From an uncultured Prevotellaceae bacterium (lineage in GTDB: Bacteria; Bacteroidota; Bacteroidia; Bacteroidales; Muribaculaceae): a stretch of 64,000 bases of DNA. The notes beneath the pieces were generated by a model that saw nothing but the letters and a program-made list of their open reading frames with translations, was not told the origin of the DNA and did not search any database. A program made the translations under genes and the position numbers. The number at the start of each line of letters is the position of its first letter. The stretch's first letter is position 1. The stretch lies in assembly GCA_900317325.1 (NCBI GenBank), contig ONGE01000008.1, forward strand, positions 62,001-126,000, given 5' to 3'. Of the stretch, positions 1 to 8,772 are shown piece after piece.

Positions 1-2
1 AA

Positions 3-1658
3 ATGAAGCATCTTTTCACTTGTGTTATTGCAGTAATGATTGCCGTTACAGCAACGGCTCAACCAGGCAGGGCCGATTATCGTGTGGTGCCGCTGCCCTC
101 AGAAATCAACGGCATCAAGGGCGCCGACTTCAAACTCACCGAGCGCTGCCTCATCAATTACCCGACAGGGAACCGCGACCTGGAGCGCAACGCGATCATG
201 CTGAGCGAGTATATCGAGGAACTGACCGGAATGCATCTTTCGACCCGCCCCACCCTGGCATCGGCCGATCAACCCAGCAACATCTCCCTGCTGCTCGACC
301 CCACAATCGCGGGCGATGAAGACTACAGCATCACCGTCACTCCCCGCAGCGCTGTCATCAGCGGCAAGACGGCGGCCGGTGTTTTCCACGGCATCCAAGT
401 GCTGCGCCAATCACTGCCCACAGGCCCAACGGCGCTTGTCAACCTGCCTGCCGCCCAAGTGAAAGGCAGTCCGCGGTTCGGCTATCGTGGCATGCACCTG
501 GACTGCTCGCGCCACTTCTTCGGCGTCGAGACCGTGAAGCGTTACCTCGACATCATGGCATTGCACGGCATGAACCGCCTTCACTGGCATCTGACCGATG
601 ATCAAGGCTGGCGCGTGGAAATCAAAAAATATCCTCGCCTAACCGAGGTGGGCGGATGGCGCGAAGGCACTGTGCTGGGCCACAACTCACCCGTGTATGA
701 CAACACCCGTTACGGAGGCTGGTACACCCAAGAGGAAATACGCGATATCGTCAATTATGCGGCCCAGCGTTATATCACCATCATTCCCGAGATTGATATG
801 CCCGGCCACATGCAGGCCGCATTGGCAGCCTATCCCGAACTGGGATGTACCGGCGGTCCTTACAAGGTGTGGGGACAATGGGGCGTGTCGGACGACATCT
901 TGTGCGTGGGCAAAGACGAGACACTGCAGTTTGTCAAGGACGTGCTCGATGAAGTGATGCAACTCTTCCCGGGTGAGTACATCCACATCGGCGGTGACGA
1001 AGCGCCCCGCGTGCGTTGGCAGGAATGCCCGCGTTGTCAGCAGCGCATCCACGAGGTAGGAATCGTTGCTGCGGGCAAGCAAAGCGCCGAAGCGCGTCTG
1101 CAGGGCTGGTTCACGACCAAGGTGCAGCAATACCTGGCCTCTCACGGCCGGCGCATCATCGGGTGGGATGAACTGCTGGGATGCGACGTGGATACCACAG
1201 CAACCATCATGTCGTGGACAGGCGCTGAGCCCGGTGCCCGTGGTGCCATGCTGGGCCACGATGTGATCATGACCCCCAACACACCCATGTATTTCGACCA
1301 CTATCAGACCCGCAGCTACTGGAACGAGCCGACCGCCTTCGGCGGATGCGCCACATTGAAGATGGTCTATGACTTCGAGCCCATCGCTACTGATCTCCCT
1401 GCCGAAAAGCGTCATCACATCCTGGGTGCTCAAGCCAACGTGTGGACCGAATACATCACCTGTGAACCGCAAATCCAGTATCAGATCCTGCCCCGCATGG
1501 CGGCTTTGGCCGAATTGCAATGGCTACAACCCGAGTTGAAAGATTACCAGGATTTCAAGGCCCGCTTGCCGCGATTGGTCAACCTTTACAGGCACTATGG
1601 CTGGACCTATCGCTCCAAGAGCCTCATTCTGGAAGATGAGGACAAACCCGAAAAATGA
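3..1658 (+). CDS. Secreted beta-N-acetylhexosaminidase (GH20)
   Basis: Family 20 glycoside hydrolase that removes terminal GlcNAc or GalNAc from glycans such as mucin or peptidoglycan fragments. The 551-residue protein opens with a signal peptide ending near ATAQ (about residue 20). An N-terminal GH20b-like alpha/beta domain follows (about 25-150), then the catalytic barrel beginning at the motif GYRGMHLDCSRHFF. The catalytic pair of GH20 enzymes, Asp-Glu in HIGGDEAP, is at about 332-333; the WHLTDDQGWR and EIDMPGH motifs of the family are also present. The ATG at position 3 is the only start visible, and its upstream region lies outside the window. The next open frame overlaps the stop as ATGA, but the real start of the following gene is probably further downstream. 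The export signal suggests a periplasmic or surface enzyme. The function is confident; the exact substrate is not. Confidence 0.95.
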   Translation: MKHLFTCVIAVMIAVTATAQPGRADYRVVPLPSEINGIKGADFKLTERCLINYPTGNRDLERNAIMLSEYIEELTGMHLSTRPTLASADQPSNISLLLDPTIAGDEDYSITVTPRSAVISGKTAAGVFHGIQVLRQSLPTGPTALVNLPAAQVKGSPRFGYRGMHLDCSRHFFGVETVKRYLDIMALHGMNRLHWHLTDDQGWRVEIKKYPRLTEVGGWREGTVLGHNSPVYDNTRYGGWYTQEEIRDIVNYAAQRYITIIPEIDMPGHMQAALAAYPELGCTGGPYKVWGQWGVSDDILCVGKDETLQFVKDVLDEVMQLFPGEYIHIGGDEAPRVRWQECPRCQQRIHEVGIVAAGKQSAEARLQGWFTTKVQQYLASHGRRIIGWDELLGCDVDTTATIMSWTGAEPGARGAMLGHDVIMTPNTPMYFDHYQTRSYWNEPTAFGGCATLKMVYDFEPIATDLPAEKRHHILGAQANVWTEYITCEPQIQYQILPRMAALAELQWLQPELKDYQDFKARLPRLVNLYRHYGWTYRSKSLILEDEDKPEK

Positions 1659-1717
1659 CCCGCAATCAAGAATTGATTCATAACCATTATTGTCTAACTC
1701 TTAAAAATCAGTACAGG

Positions 1718-4700
1718 ATGAAAAAAAGATTATTACTACTGTTGATGGCGATTGGCGCCGTCGGCGCGGCACTTGCTGTCACTGCCGACGATGTGCGCAT
1801 CTACATCAATCCAGGCCATGGCAGCTGGGGGCCTAACGACCGCCCCATGGCCACAATCCCCTATCCTATGCTGCCCTCAACAGGCCGGCCCGACACGTGC
1901 GGCTTCTACGAGAGCAACACCAACCTGTGGAAAGGATTCGAGATGCGTGATGCATTGAAACGCATGGGTGTCAAGGACGAGAATATCACCATGTCAAGAA
2001 CCGCCAACGGCCCATTCCCCTATGTTGCCGGAGCAAGCAATGAATACCAGTACAACAAGAAGGTATCGGTCATTGCTGCCGAAGCCGAGGAAGGTGATTA
2101 CGACATGTTTGTGTCGATTCACTCCAATGCGCTCACCGACGGTTCTACAACCAACTACCCGCTTTATATCTATCGCGGCACCAACGCCAGCGAGTCGGTG
2201 AGCGGCAGCAAGGCGATGTGTCAAGTCAGCTGGCCCCGCCACTGGATGGATGAGGTGGACCCCACCTACTGCAGTTCACGCACCATCAACAAGACAAACC
2301 CCTATATCGTGGGCGACGTCACGTTCTATAACGGAGGTTCCTCAAGCACCAACAGCGCTTCGGGCATCAGCTATTACGGCTACCTGGGCGCTTTGAAACA
2401 TGGTGTGCCCGGTTTTCTGGTCGAGGGCTATTTCCATACCTATCAGCCAGCACGCCACCGTGCGCTCAATCAAGATTACTGCCGTCAAGAAGGCCTCCGC
2501 CTGGCTCGCGGCGCTGCCGATTACTTCGGCATCAGCGGCGAGAATGTGGGTTACATCATGGGCAGCGTGAAGGATGCCGTGAACAGTCTGGAAAACAGTC
2601 TCTACACCTATTCCAGCGGCACCATCGATGCCCATGCTCCCATCAATGGCGCTGTAGTCAAGCTGTATAAAGGCGGCGCACAAGTGGCCACCTACACTAC
2701 CGACAACAATTACAACGGCATCTTTGTGTTCAGCGGCCTTGCCCCGGGTAACGATTACACCATCAGCGTGACCAAGGCTGGCTATGAAACCCTGGCCAAT
2801 CAAGGCAGTTACACCGTGACCGCCAACGAGACCACCTATATGGTACTTTACCTCACAGCCGACGGAACACCCATCACCGACGAAACGCCGATCGGCATCT
2901 TTGCCTATGACTTGAACCGCACTACCGACGACAACGGCAACTACGTCTTCACCTTCAAGTGCAATGCCCGGGCAGACGAAGCTTACCTCGTGTTCACCGA
3001 CAGCGTGAGCGGCGTTGAAGCAGGCCGCATCACATTGAATGAAGTCACCGAGGGCGTGAACACCGTCACACTGGCACCTGAGGAATTGCCTGGCGAGAAC
3101 GGCCAGATTCTGGCATGGGCAGTCAATGTTGTGGGACTCCCCATCACTACCATCCAGCGGGTAAACAGCAATTATGCCACCTATACCCGCGCTACAGTAG
3201 CCATCGACCGCAGTCCCGAGAGCGCCCACTTCGGCACTATCTATGTGGGCGAACGCGTGAGCAAGGACAATACGGCTAACGGCTTGTATGTTTGTGATGT
3301 GAATGGCCGTCCCCAGAACAGCACGGTTTATCGTGGCGGACAGATGCTGAGCAACCTTTGGCGCATCTGCGTGGACGGCGAGGGCAAGGTCTATCTCCCC
3401 GACTGGGCCGACGCATCCTCGGGCATCTTTGTTGCCGACCCCGACAACCTGGCTGGGTCGTTTACCCCGTTCTTCGACGGCACCCGAGCCAGCAACGGAC
3501 TCATCTCCAACAACGGTGTCGGCGTTGGCTGTTCGGTGCCTTGTGTGTGGGTACAAGGCAATGGAGCCAATGCCAAGCTTTATACCGTTCTCGAAGATAT
3601 CGCCGGGCCGTCAGGCAGCAAGAACGGTGTAGGCGTCTATAACATCGGACAAAGTGACGGCAGCCTGCTCTCGTCCTGGAATCAAGCTCCAAGCAACTAT
3701 ATCGATATCGGAGCGCTTGAGGTCAACGGCAACTGTAACATCGTCGCCGATAACCAGGGCCGCGGCTTGTGGGTAGCACAATACCGCAGCAGTGGACAGA
3801 ACACAGCGGCTGTTCCCTCACTGGTGTTTGTCGATGAGCAGGGCAACGTGCAATTCAATTCCGGAAGGGACCTGCCGTCGTTGACAGGTTCGTCAATCTC
3901 GGGCTTTGCCATCAACAACGCTGGCAATCTGTTGGTCATCAACGATGGTGATGGCGTGTTGCAGTTCTACAATCTCAGTTGGAACGGCAACATTCCGTCA
4001 CTGACACCTACCGGCACCACCTATACCGCTGATGCACGCACTGGCACCGCCATCCATCAGATGGCCTTTGACTGGGGCGGCAACCTCGTGTGTGCCGGCA
4101 AGAACATCGGTATCTACTCCATCCCCACCGATAACAATCAGAGCACCACGCCGGCCAGAAGCGCACTGAGCGTCATCAAGACGGAGGTTGCTGTGGACAC
4201 CACGCTTGTCAAGGGCATCTTTGCCTATGACCTGAACAGCACCGAAGCCAATGACGGCGGCTATACCTTTACCTTCAAGGCCAACACCGATGCCCGCCAA
4301 GCCTACATCATCTTTACCGACAACGCAACGGGCCAAGAAACAGGCCGAGTGGCATTGAGCGATGTTGTTGAGGGCGAGAACACCGTCACGCTCACCAAGG
4401 ACCAATTGCCAGGCGACGAGGGTCAAGTGATGAACTGGGCTGTGAACGTGGAGGGAGACGCCATTACACGCATCACCCGCTTGAACGACAACTATGCCAA
4501 CTATAACCGTGCGACCGTTGCCATCGACCGTTGCCCCGAGAGTGCACACTTCGGCTCCATCTATGTGAACGAGTTCAAGGGCAGGGAAAATGCAGGCAAT
4601 GGCATCTATGCGTGCGATGTGAACGGACAGCCCCAGAACAGCACCGTTTATAACGGTGGCGTCGTTTGGGCCAACAATATGCGCATCGCAGTTGACGGTG

Positions 4701-5698
4701 AAGGCAAGATCTATATTCCCGAATGGGGCGATGCCACCTCGGGTATCTACATTGCCAATCCCGACAATCTGGAGGGAACTTTCACACAGTTCTTTGTGGG
4801 CAATCGTGACGGAAACGGTCTGATTACCAACAACGGTGAGAGCGTCGGTGGCTCGGTTTCGGGCTTGTGGATTCAAGGAACCGGCGCCGACACCAAGTTG
4901 TATGCTTATCTGGAGGATGTCGCCGGGCCTTCGGGCAACAAGAACAGTGTAGGCATCTACAATATCGGCCAGAGCGACGGCAGCCTGCTCACCACCTGGA
5001 ATCAGGCTCCCAGCAACCTGCTCGATGTGGGTGGCACCTTGCCCAACAGCAACGGTTACATCATCGCCGATGCAGGTGGCCGCGGCACATGGGTCATGGA
5101 GTACCGCAGTGTTAATCAGAACAAGCCTGCCAATCCATCGGTCATCTTTGTGGACAATGGCGGTAATGTGGTATACAACAGTGGACGCGATCTGCCGACA
5201 CTGAACGGTTCGCTCATATCGGCCATGGCCATCAACAACTCAGGCGACATGATGGTCATCAACGACGGCGACGGTGTGTTGCAGTTCTTCGACATCACTT
5301 GGAACGGCAACACCCCGGTATTGACCCACAATGGAACGTCGTACACAGCCGATGCCCGCACCGATGCCAACGCCATCTACCAGATGGCCTTTGACTGGGG
5401 CGGCAACCTGGTGTGCTCAGGCAGCAATATCGGCATCTACTCCATCCCCACCGATAACAACCAGAGCACCACGCCTGCACGCTCATCGCTCACGATTACC
5501 AAGGGAGCTAACTATATTTTGGGCGATGTGAACTGTGACTGTGTCGTGAATGTGACCGACGTCACAATGCTGATCAGTCACCTGATGGGCAACAATCCGC
5601 AGCCCTTTGACCTGAATGCCGCCAACTTCAACCAGGACAGCGACATCAACATTACCGATGTGACCAGCCTCATCAGCTATCTGATGACAATGGAATAG
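1718..5698 (+). CDS. Secreted N-acetylmuramoyl-L-alanine amidase-like protein with duplicated domains and dockerin-like tail
   Basis: Very large exported protein (about 1326 residues). The start is placed at 1718 because it gives a clean signal peptide beginning MKKRLLLLLMAIGAVGAA; an in-frame ATG at 1655 would add 21 non-signal residues. After the signal comes an Amidase_3-type domain (about 30-275): NPGHG and SIHSNA supply the expected zinc histidines, YESN the zinc glutamate, and FLVEGY the catalytic glutamate. A carboxypeptidase-regulatory-like beta domain follows (about 280-385). Two long repeats start GIFAYDLN at about 392 and 832, each with a beta-sandwich part and a propeller-like part. 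The C-terminus carries two EF-hand-like dockerin repeats (GDVNCD and FNQDSD). The likely role is cell-wall peptide cleavage outside the cytoplasm. It sits between a hexosaminidase and a propeller protein, consistent with glycan or peptidoglycan scavenging. The repeat-domain function is unknown. Confidence 0.85.
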   Translation: MKKRLLLLLMAIGAVGAALAVTADDVRIYINPGHGSWGPNDRPMATIPYPMLPSTGRPDTCGFYESNTNLWKGFEMRDALKRMGVKDENITMSRTANGPFPYVAGASNEYQYNKKVSVIAAEAEEGDYDMFVSIHSNALTDGSTTNYPLYIYRGTNASESVSGSKAMCQVSWPRHWMDEVDPTYCSSRTINKTNPYIVGDVTFYNGGSSSTNSASGISYYGYLGALKHGVPGFLVEGYFHTYQPARHRALNQDYCRQEGLRLARGAADYFGISGENVGYIMGSVKDAVNSLENSLYTYSSGTIDAHAPINGAVVKLYKGGAQVATYTTDNNYNGIFVFSGLAPGNDYTISVTKAGYETLANQGSYTVTANETTYMVLYLTADGTPITDETPIGIFAYDLNRTTDDNGNYVFTFKCNARADEAYLVFTDSVSGVEAGRITLNEVTEGVNTVTLAPEELPGENGQILAWAVNVVGLPITTIQRVNSNYATYTRATVAIDRSPESAHFGTIYVGERVSKDNTANGLYVCDVNGRPQNSTVYRGGQMLSNLWRICVDGEGKVYLPDWADASSGIFVADPDNLAGSFTPFFDGTRASNGLISNNGVGVGCSVPCVWVQGNGANAKLYTVLEDIAGPSGSKNGVGVYNIGQSDGSLLSSWNQAPSNYIDIGALEVNGNCNIVADNQGRGLWVAQYRSSGQNTAAVPSLVFVDEQGNVQFNSGRDLPSLTGSSISGFAINNAGNLLVINDGDGVLQFYNLSWNGNIPSLTPTGTTYTADARTGTAIHQMAFDWGGNLVCAGKNIGIYSIPTDNNQSTTPARSALSVIKTEVAVDTTLVKGIFAYDLNSTEANDGGYTFTFKANTDARQAYIIFTDNATGQETGRVALSDVVEGENTVTLTKDQLPGDEGQVMNWAVNVEGDAITRITRLNDNYANYNRATVAIDRCPESAHFGSIYVNEFKGRENAGNGIYACDVNGQPQNSTVYNGGVVWANNMRIAVDGEGKIYIPEWGDATSGIYIANPDNLEGTFTQFFVGNRDGNGLITNNGESVGGSVSGLWIQGTGADTKLYAYLEDVAGPSGNKNSVGIYNIGQSDGSLLTTWNQAPSNLLDVGGTLPNSNGYIIADAGGRGTWVMEYRSVNQNKPANPSVIFVDNGGNVVYNSGRDLPTLNGSLISAMAINNSGDMMVINDGDGVLQFFDITWNGNTPVLTHNGTSYTADARTDANAIYQMAFDWGGNLVCSGSNIGIYSIPTDNNQSTTPARSSLTITKGANYILGDVNCDCVVNVTDVTMLISHLMGNNPQPFDLNAANFNQDSDINITDVTSLISYLMTME
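2893..4176 (+). repeat. Internal gene repeat, copy 1
   Basis: First of two consecutive units of about 440 codons inside the amidase gene. The unit begins GIFAYDLN and ends near the shared stretch SIPTDNNQSTTPARS. The two units remain clearly similar in DNA and protein, so the gene grew by tandem duplication. Boundaries are approximate. Confidence 0.8.
4213..5499 (+). repeat. Internal gene repeat, copy 2
   Basis: Second unit of the duplication in the amidase gene, offset about 1320 bases from copy 1. It again begins GIFAYDLN and ends at SIPTDNNQSTTPARS, immediately before the dockerin-like tail. Confidence 0.8.
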
Positions 5699-5733
5699 AC
5701 ATTATATATAATAACACTAATGACCGAAACAAT

Positions 5734-6645
5734 ATGAAAAAAACAATATTTCCGCTCCTGCTGATTGTTGCACTGGCAGCGAATGGTCAGCTGTTGAACG
5801 TACAGTCGATTGAGCCATTGAATATTCAGCAACAAGAGAACCTGACCACTCAAGCCGTGGCCATCAGCCCACGGGGAGATTATGTGTTGCTCTCGACCGA
5901 CACCAAGCAGGGACTGGTTAAGTGGGACCTGACAACCGCCACGGCCTCGACCCTAACCGACGATGAGGGCGCTGGCAGCGATGTCCGCATCAGCGATGAC
6001 GGCCAACAAATCGTATATGGTGAGGTGACCTACAAGGACAAGCGCCGACGTCAGGCTGTGAAAGCCATTGACCTGTCTTCAGGCAAAAAACAGACCCTGG
6101 TCAAGGCCACGCGCCATCTCGATGGCTTTGCAGTGAATCAAGAGACTGCCGTCACCATCACCGACGGCAAATTGAAGACCCACGCCCTCAAGAAAGGTGC
6201 CGACCTGTCCTCGTCGCGTCCAGTGTTGACAAGGCACCACCTGAAACTGTATATCACACGCGACGGCGTTACCACGATGCTGGCGCCCAACGGAGCCGAC
6301 AAACGCTACATCTGGGGTTCGCTGTCGCCCGACGGCACTCGCGTGCTGTACTACGTGAGTGAGCAAGGAGCCTTCGTGTGTGACGTTGATGGCACCCATG
6401 TCATTGCCATGGGTGACTTGACCGCACCGCGATGGTGGGATGACAGCATCGTCGTGGGGATGGACGAGACCGACGACGAATACTCGATTGTCGCATCAAG
6501 GATTGTTGCACGCTCGCTCGACGGACAGGAGCAGGTGCTCACGGGCGACAACGTCATCGCCACCTATCCCCTGCCCTCGCTCCAATCAGGCAAAATCGCA
6601 TTCTCGACACCCGACGGCAAAATCTACCTCATCAACGTGAAATGA
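5734..6645 (+). CDS. Secreted PD40/WD40-like beta-propeller protein
   Basis: A 303-residue protein with a signal peptide (hydrophobic run to about residue 18, ending AANGQ). The rest is made of repeating beta strands with motifs such as VAISPRGDYVLLSTD, VRISDDGQQIVYGE and GSLSPDGTRVLYYVSE, typical of TolB/PD40 propeller blades. No catalytic residues can be recognised, so it is probably a binding or scaffold protein in the periplasm. It lies 35 bases after the amidase gene on the same strand and is likely cotranscribed. A strong hairpin follows its stop. Assignment to the propeller fold is good; the ligand is unknown. Confidence 0.8.
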   Translation: MKKTIFPLLLIVALAANGQLLNVQSIEPLNIQQQENLTTQAVAISPRGDYVLLSTDTKQGLVKWDLTTATASTLTDDEGAGSDVRISDDGQQIVYGEVTYKDKRRRQAVKAIDLSSGKKQTLVKATRHLDGFAVNQETAVTITDGKLKTHALKKGADLSSSRPVLTRHHLKLYITRDGVTTMLAPNGADKRYIWGSLSPDGTRVLYYVSEQGAFVCDVDGTHVIAMGDLTAPRWWDDSIVVGMDETDDEYSIVASRIVARSLDGQEQVLTGDNVIATYPLPSLQSGKIAFSTPDGKIYLINVK

Positions 6646-6668
6646 GATCCGCCTGAACGAGGTCAATA

Positions 6669-6713
6669 AACAGAAATCCCGTCGCACGTTCAAGATGCGA
6701 CGGGATTTCTGTT
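6669..6713. terminator. Bidirectional terminator with 18-bp perfect stem
   Basis: The arms at 6669-6686 and 6696-6713 are perfectly complementary over 18 bp, with a 9-base loop. The arms begin with AACAGAAAT and end with ATTTCTGTT, so the stem itself gives A/T-rich flanks on both strands. It lies between convergent genes (the propeller gene and nhaD) and probably ends both transcripts. Confidence 0.85.
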
Positions 6714-6733
6714 ATGTGATGAAGACACTTGCG

Positions 6734-8071
6734 TCAGCCTCCCGCTTGCAAGAAGATGGGGAAGAGACTCTCAAGCACGATGATGAGAATACCGGCAATA
6801 TAGCCAGCCAGGGCAAGCAGCGAAACGCGCTTGAAGTACCAGAAAAACGGAATCTTCTCAATACCCATAGCCACTACACCGGCTGCCGAACCGATAATCA
6901 ACAACGAACCACCCACGCCGGCGCAGAAGGTCAGCAGATGCCAGAACAGTCCGTCCTCGACAAAGGTCAGCAGATACGGATCGGTGGTTCCCGGAGGCGC
7001 CATGGTCTCAAACATCTTGATACATGCCGATACCAGAGGCACGTTATCGACGATAGACGACAGCACACCGATGATCGAAGTCATCAGCACGGGCTGGTGA
7101 ATCTTGGTGTTCATCTCATCGGCAAGCGTGTTGAGCACGCCAACCTCGCTCAGGGCCGACACTGCCATCAGGATGCCCAGGAAGAAGAGGATTGTGGGCA
7201 TATCGATGGTGTGCAGGGCCGATGATACACGGCCACCCATCTTGGAGTCGATCTTGAAACGCTTGACCCATATCTCGGTGATTCCCCAGATAACACCCAG
7301 CGACAGCATGATGCCCATGAAGGGGGGCAGTCCTGTAACGGTCTTGAACACGGGGACAAACAGCAGACCCGACACTCCGATGATGAGCATCGCTTTGCTC
7401 AGATGAGGATGGCGCTCATGCAAATCAGGATTCTTGTCGGCCATGCGGGTGATCTTCTGCATCTTGCCCTCCTTGATGTAGAACTGGGCAATCAACACAG
7501 GCACCACCATAGCAACAATACTCGGCAAGAGCAGATTGACAATCAGTCCCACCGAAGAAACCTTCTCGTCCATCCACAGCATGATGGTGGTAACATCACC
7601 GATGGGCGAGAATGCACCGCCGGCATTGGCAGCAATCACGATGAGGCCGGCAAAGAGCCATCGATCCTTCTGGTCGCTGAGCAAACGGCGCAACATCATC
7701 ACCATGATGATGGTTGTCGTCATGTTATCGAGCACTGCCGACATCACGAACGACAACGAACACATGATCCATAACAGATGACGCTTGCTCTTGGCATTGA
7801 TATTCTCGGTAATGAACGAGAATCCGCCATAGCGGTCGATAATCTCAACGATGGTCATGGCACCGATGAGAAAGACTACAATCTCGCACGCGTCGCCCAA
7901 CTGTGTCACAATCGCCTCGTGCATGTGCGGATCGTTACCCCAAATGGCGTAAATCGACCAGAGCACACCGCAAGTGAGCAAAGCAAACGTGGCCTTGTTG
8001 ATGTGGAGAGGATGTTCCAATGTGATGAGCACATAGCCAATCACAAAGATGATGATCATTGCCGCAATCAT
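6734..8071 (-). CDS. nhaD: NhaD-type Na+/H+ antiporter
   Basis: Integral inner-membrane protein of 445 residues with roughly a dozen hydrophobic segments spread over its length. It fits the NhaD branch of the ion transporter superfamily, which exchanges sodium (or lithium) for protons. Family-like stretches include the N-terminal LEHPLHINK, VLDNMTTTIIMVMMLRRLL and NAGGAFSPIGDVTTIMLW, with conserved acidic and polar residues inside membrane segments. The start at 8071 gives a protein beginning with a transmembrane helix, as is usual for the family. The gene is transcribed toward the shared hairpin at 6669-6713. It would maintain sodium and pH homeostasis; many Bacteroidales also run a sodium cycle. 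The identification is confident. Confidence 0.92.
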   Translation of the reverse strand: MIAAMIIIFVIGYVLITLEHPLHINKATFALLTCGVLWSIYAIWGNDPHMHEAIVTQLGDACEIVVFLIGAMTIVEIIDRYGGFSFITENINAKSKRHLLWIMCSLSFVMSAVLDNMTTTIIMVMMLRRLLSDQKDRWLFAGLIVIAANAGGAFSPIGDVTTIMLWMDEKVSSVGLIVNLLLPSIVAMVVPVLIAQFYIKEGKMQKITRMADKNPDLHERHPHLSKAMLIIGVSGLLFVPVFKTVTGLPPFMGIMLSLGVIWGITEIWVKRFKIDSKMGGRVSSALHTIDMPTILFFLGILMAVSALSEVGVLNTLADEMNTKIHQPVLMTSIIGVLSSIVDNVPLVSACIKMFETMAPPGTTDPYLLTFVEDGLFWHLLTFCAGVGGSLLIIGSAAGVVAMGIEKIPFFWYFKRVSLLALAGYIAGILIIVLESLFPIFLQAGG

Positions 8072-8106
8072 CGCCGAAAAAACTTAGTTTTCAAATAATT
8101 ATCTTA

Positions 8107-8130
8107 GAAACTCCAGCCTGTCTGGAGGTT
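8107..8130 (-). terminator. Possible terminator after the DUF4293 gene
   Basis: CTCCAG and CTGGAG arms (about 8111-8127) surround a 5-base loop and extend into flanking AAA/TTT. It lies downstream of the minus-strand DUF4293 gene and before nhaD. The T-run is short, so this is tentative. Confidence 0.45.
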
Positions 8131-8160
8131 TCCGGTTTCATCACGTTCTATTAATCTTCG

Positions 8161-8610
8161 TTACCTGAGCCTGTCGGAATCACGCAACAGTTTCTTGTCC
8201 CTGGACATGCTCTTGTGAGCCAGCATGAGGAAAATGATCGACAATACAGGCAAGAGCAGATACCACTGCCAGGTCATGGTCACACCGTCTCTGGTTCCAA
8301 CAAGATAGGCCTGAATGCCGATGGCAACCAGCATGGCCAGACCGATGATGATGTCAACGAAGCAGACCGTCATTTGACGTTGCAGATTCTTAAAGAGGAA
8401 AATATCGATGATGGCAAGAAAGCAGATAAGCACGATAAGCATCAGCATCAAGGGGTCGATGTGTGTCACACCCACCTTGCCAGCCTCAAGCGCTCCATAC
8501 ACGAATTCTCTACCACCGAGTTCAAAAGTCAATGCCGGGAAGAAGGCAAACACAGCCATCAAAATAACGGCAATGAGCAGATAAACAGATTGAATGCGTT
8601 GAATAACCAT
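8161..8610 (-). CDS. DUF4293 family membrane protein
   Basis: A small protein of about 149 residues with four predicted transmembrane helices: VYLLIAVILMAVFAFFP, LMLMLIVLICFLAIIDIFL, a segment around IIGLAMLVAIGIQAYLV, and LLLPVLSIIFLMLAHKSM. The start at 8610, giving MVIQRIQSVYLL, is preferred over a longer frame because the extra 24 residues are unlike the family and overlap the promoter. Proteins of this type are widespread in Bacteroidetes and begin MIQRIQ; no function is known. A TAnnTTTG box on the minus strand lies about 35 bases upstream. The C-terminus is short and basic (MSRDKKLLRDSDRLR). The family call is fairly sure. Confidence 0.85.
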   Translation of the reverse strand: MVIQRIQSVYLLIAVILMAVFAFFPALTFELGGREFVYGALEAGKVGVTHIDPLMLMLIVLICFLAIIDIFLFKNLQRQMTVCFVDIIIGLAMLVAIGIQAYLVGTRDGVTMTWQWYLLLPVLSIIFLMLAHKSMSRDKKLLRDSDRLR

Positions 8611-8643
8611 AATGTTGTAATGTTTTTGTTGTAAATTGTGCGG

Positions 8644-8651
8644 CAAAAATA
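8644..8651 (-). promoter_or_regulatory. Putative -7 box for the DUF4293 gene
   Basis: TATTTTTG on the minus strand matches the Bacteroides -7 consensus TAnnTTTG. No clear -33 TTG was found at the usual spacing. Confidence 0.5.
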
Positions 8652-8714
8652 CGGAAATTTTTCTACAATCATCATAAAACAAGAAGAAATTTCGTTCCTA
8701 AGCACATTTATTAC

Positions 8715-8722
8715 TATATTTG
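8715..8722 (+). promoter_or_regulatory. Putative -7 box for the TPR/dnaG operon
   Basis: TATATTTG matches TAnnTTTG and lies 50 bases before the TPR gene start, in the gap between divergent genes. The -33 element is weak. Confidence 0.5.
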
Positions 8723-8772
8723 CATACTATTTGCAAGGTCACATAGTATAATTTGCTATTCATGACACTACA

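Noticed and set aside
1655-1717. Earlier ATG start of the amidase gene overlapping the hexosaminidase stop
   Set aside because: It would put 21 polar residues in front of a clear signal peptide; the ATG at 1718 is better.
6695-7225. 176-codon open frame antisense to the nhaD 3' end
   Set aside because: Shadow frame starting inside the terminator hairpin.
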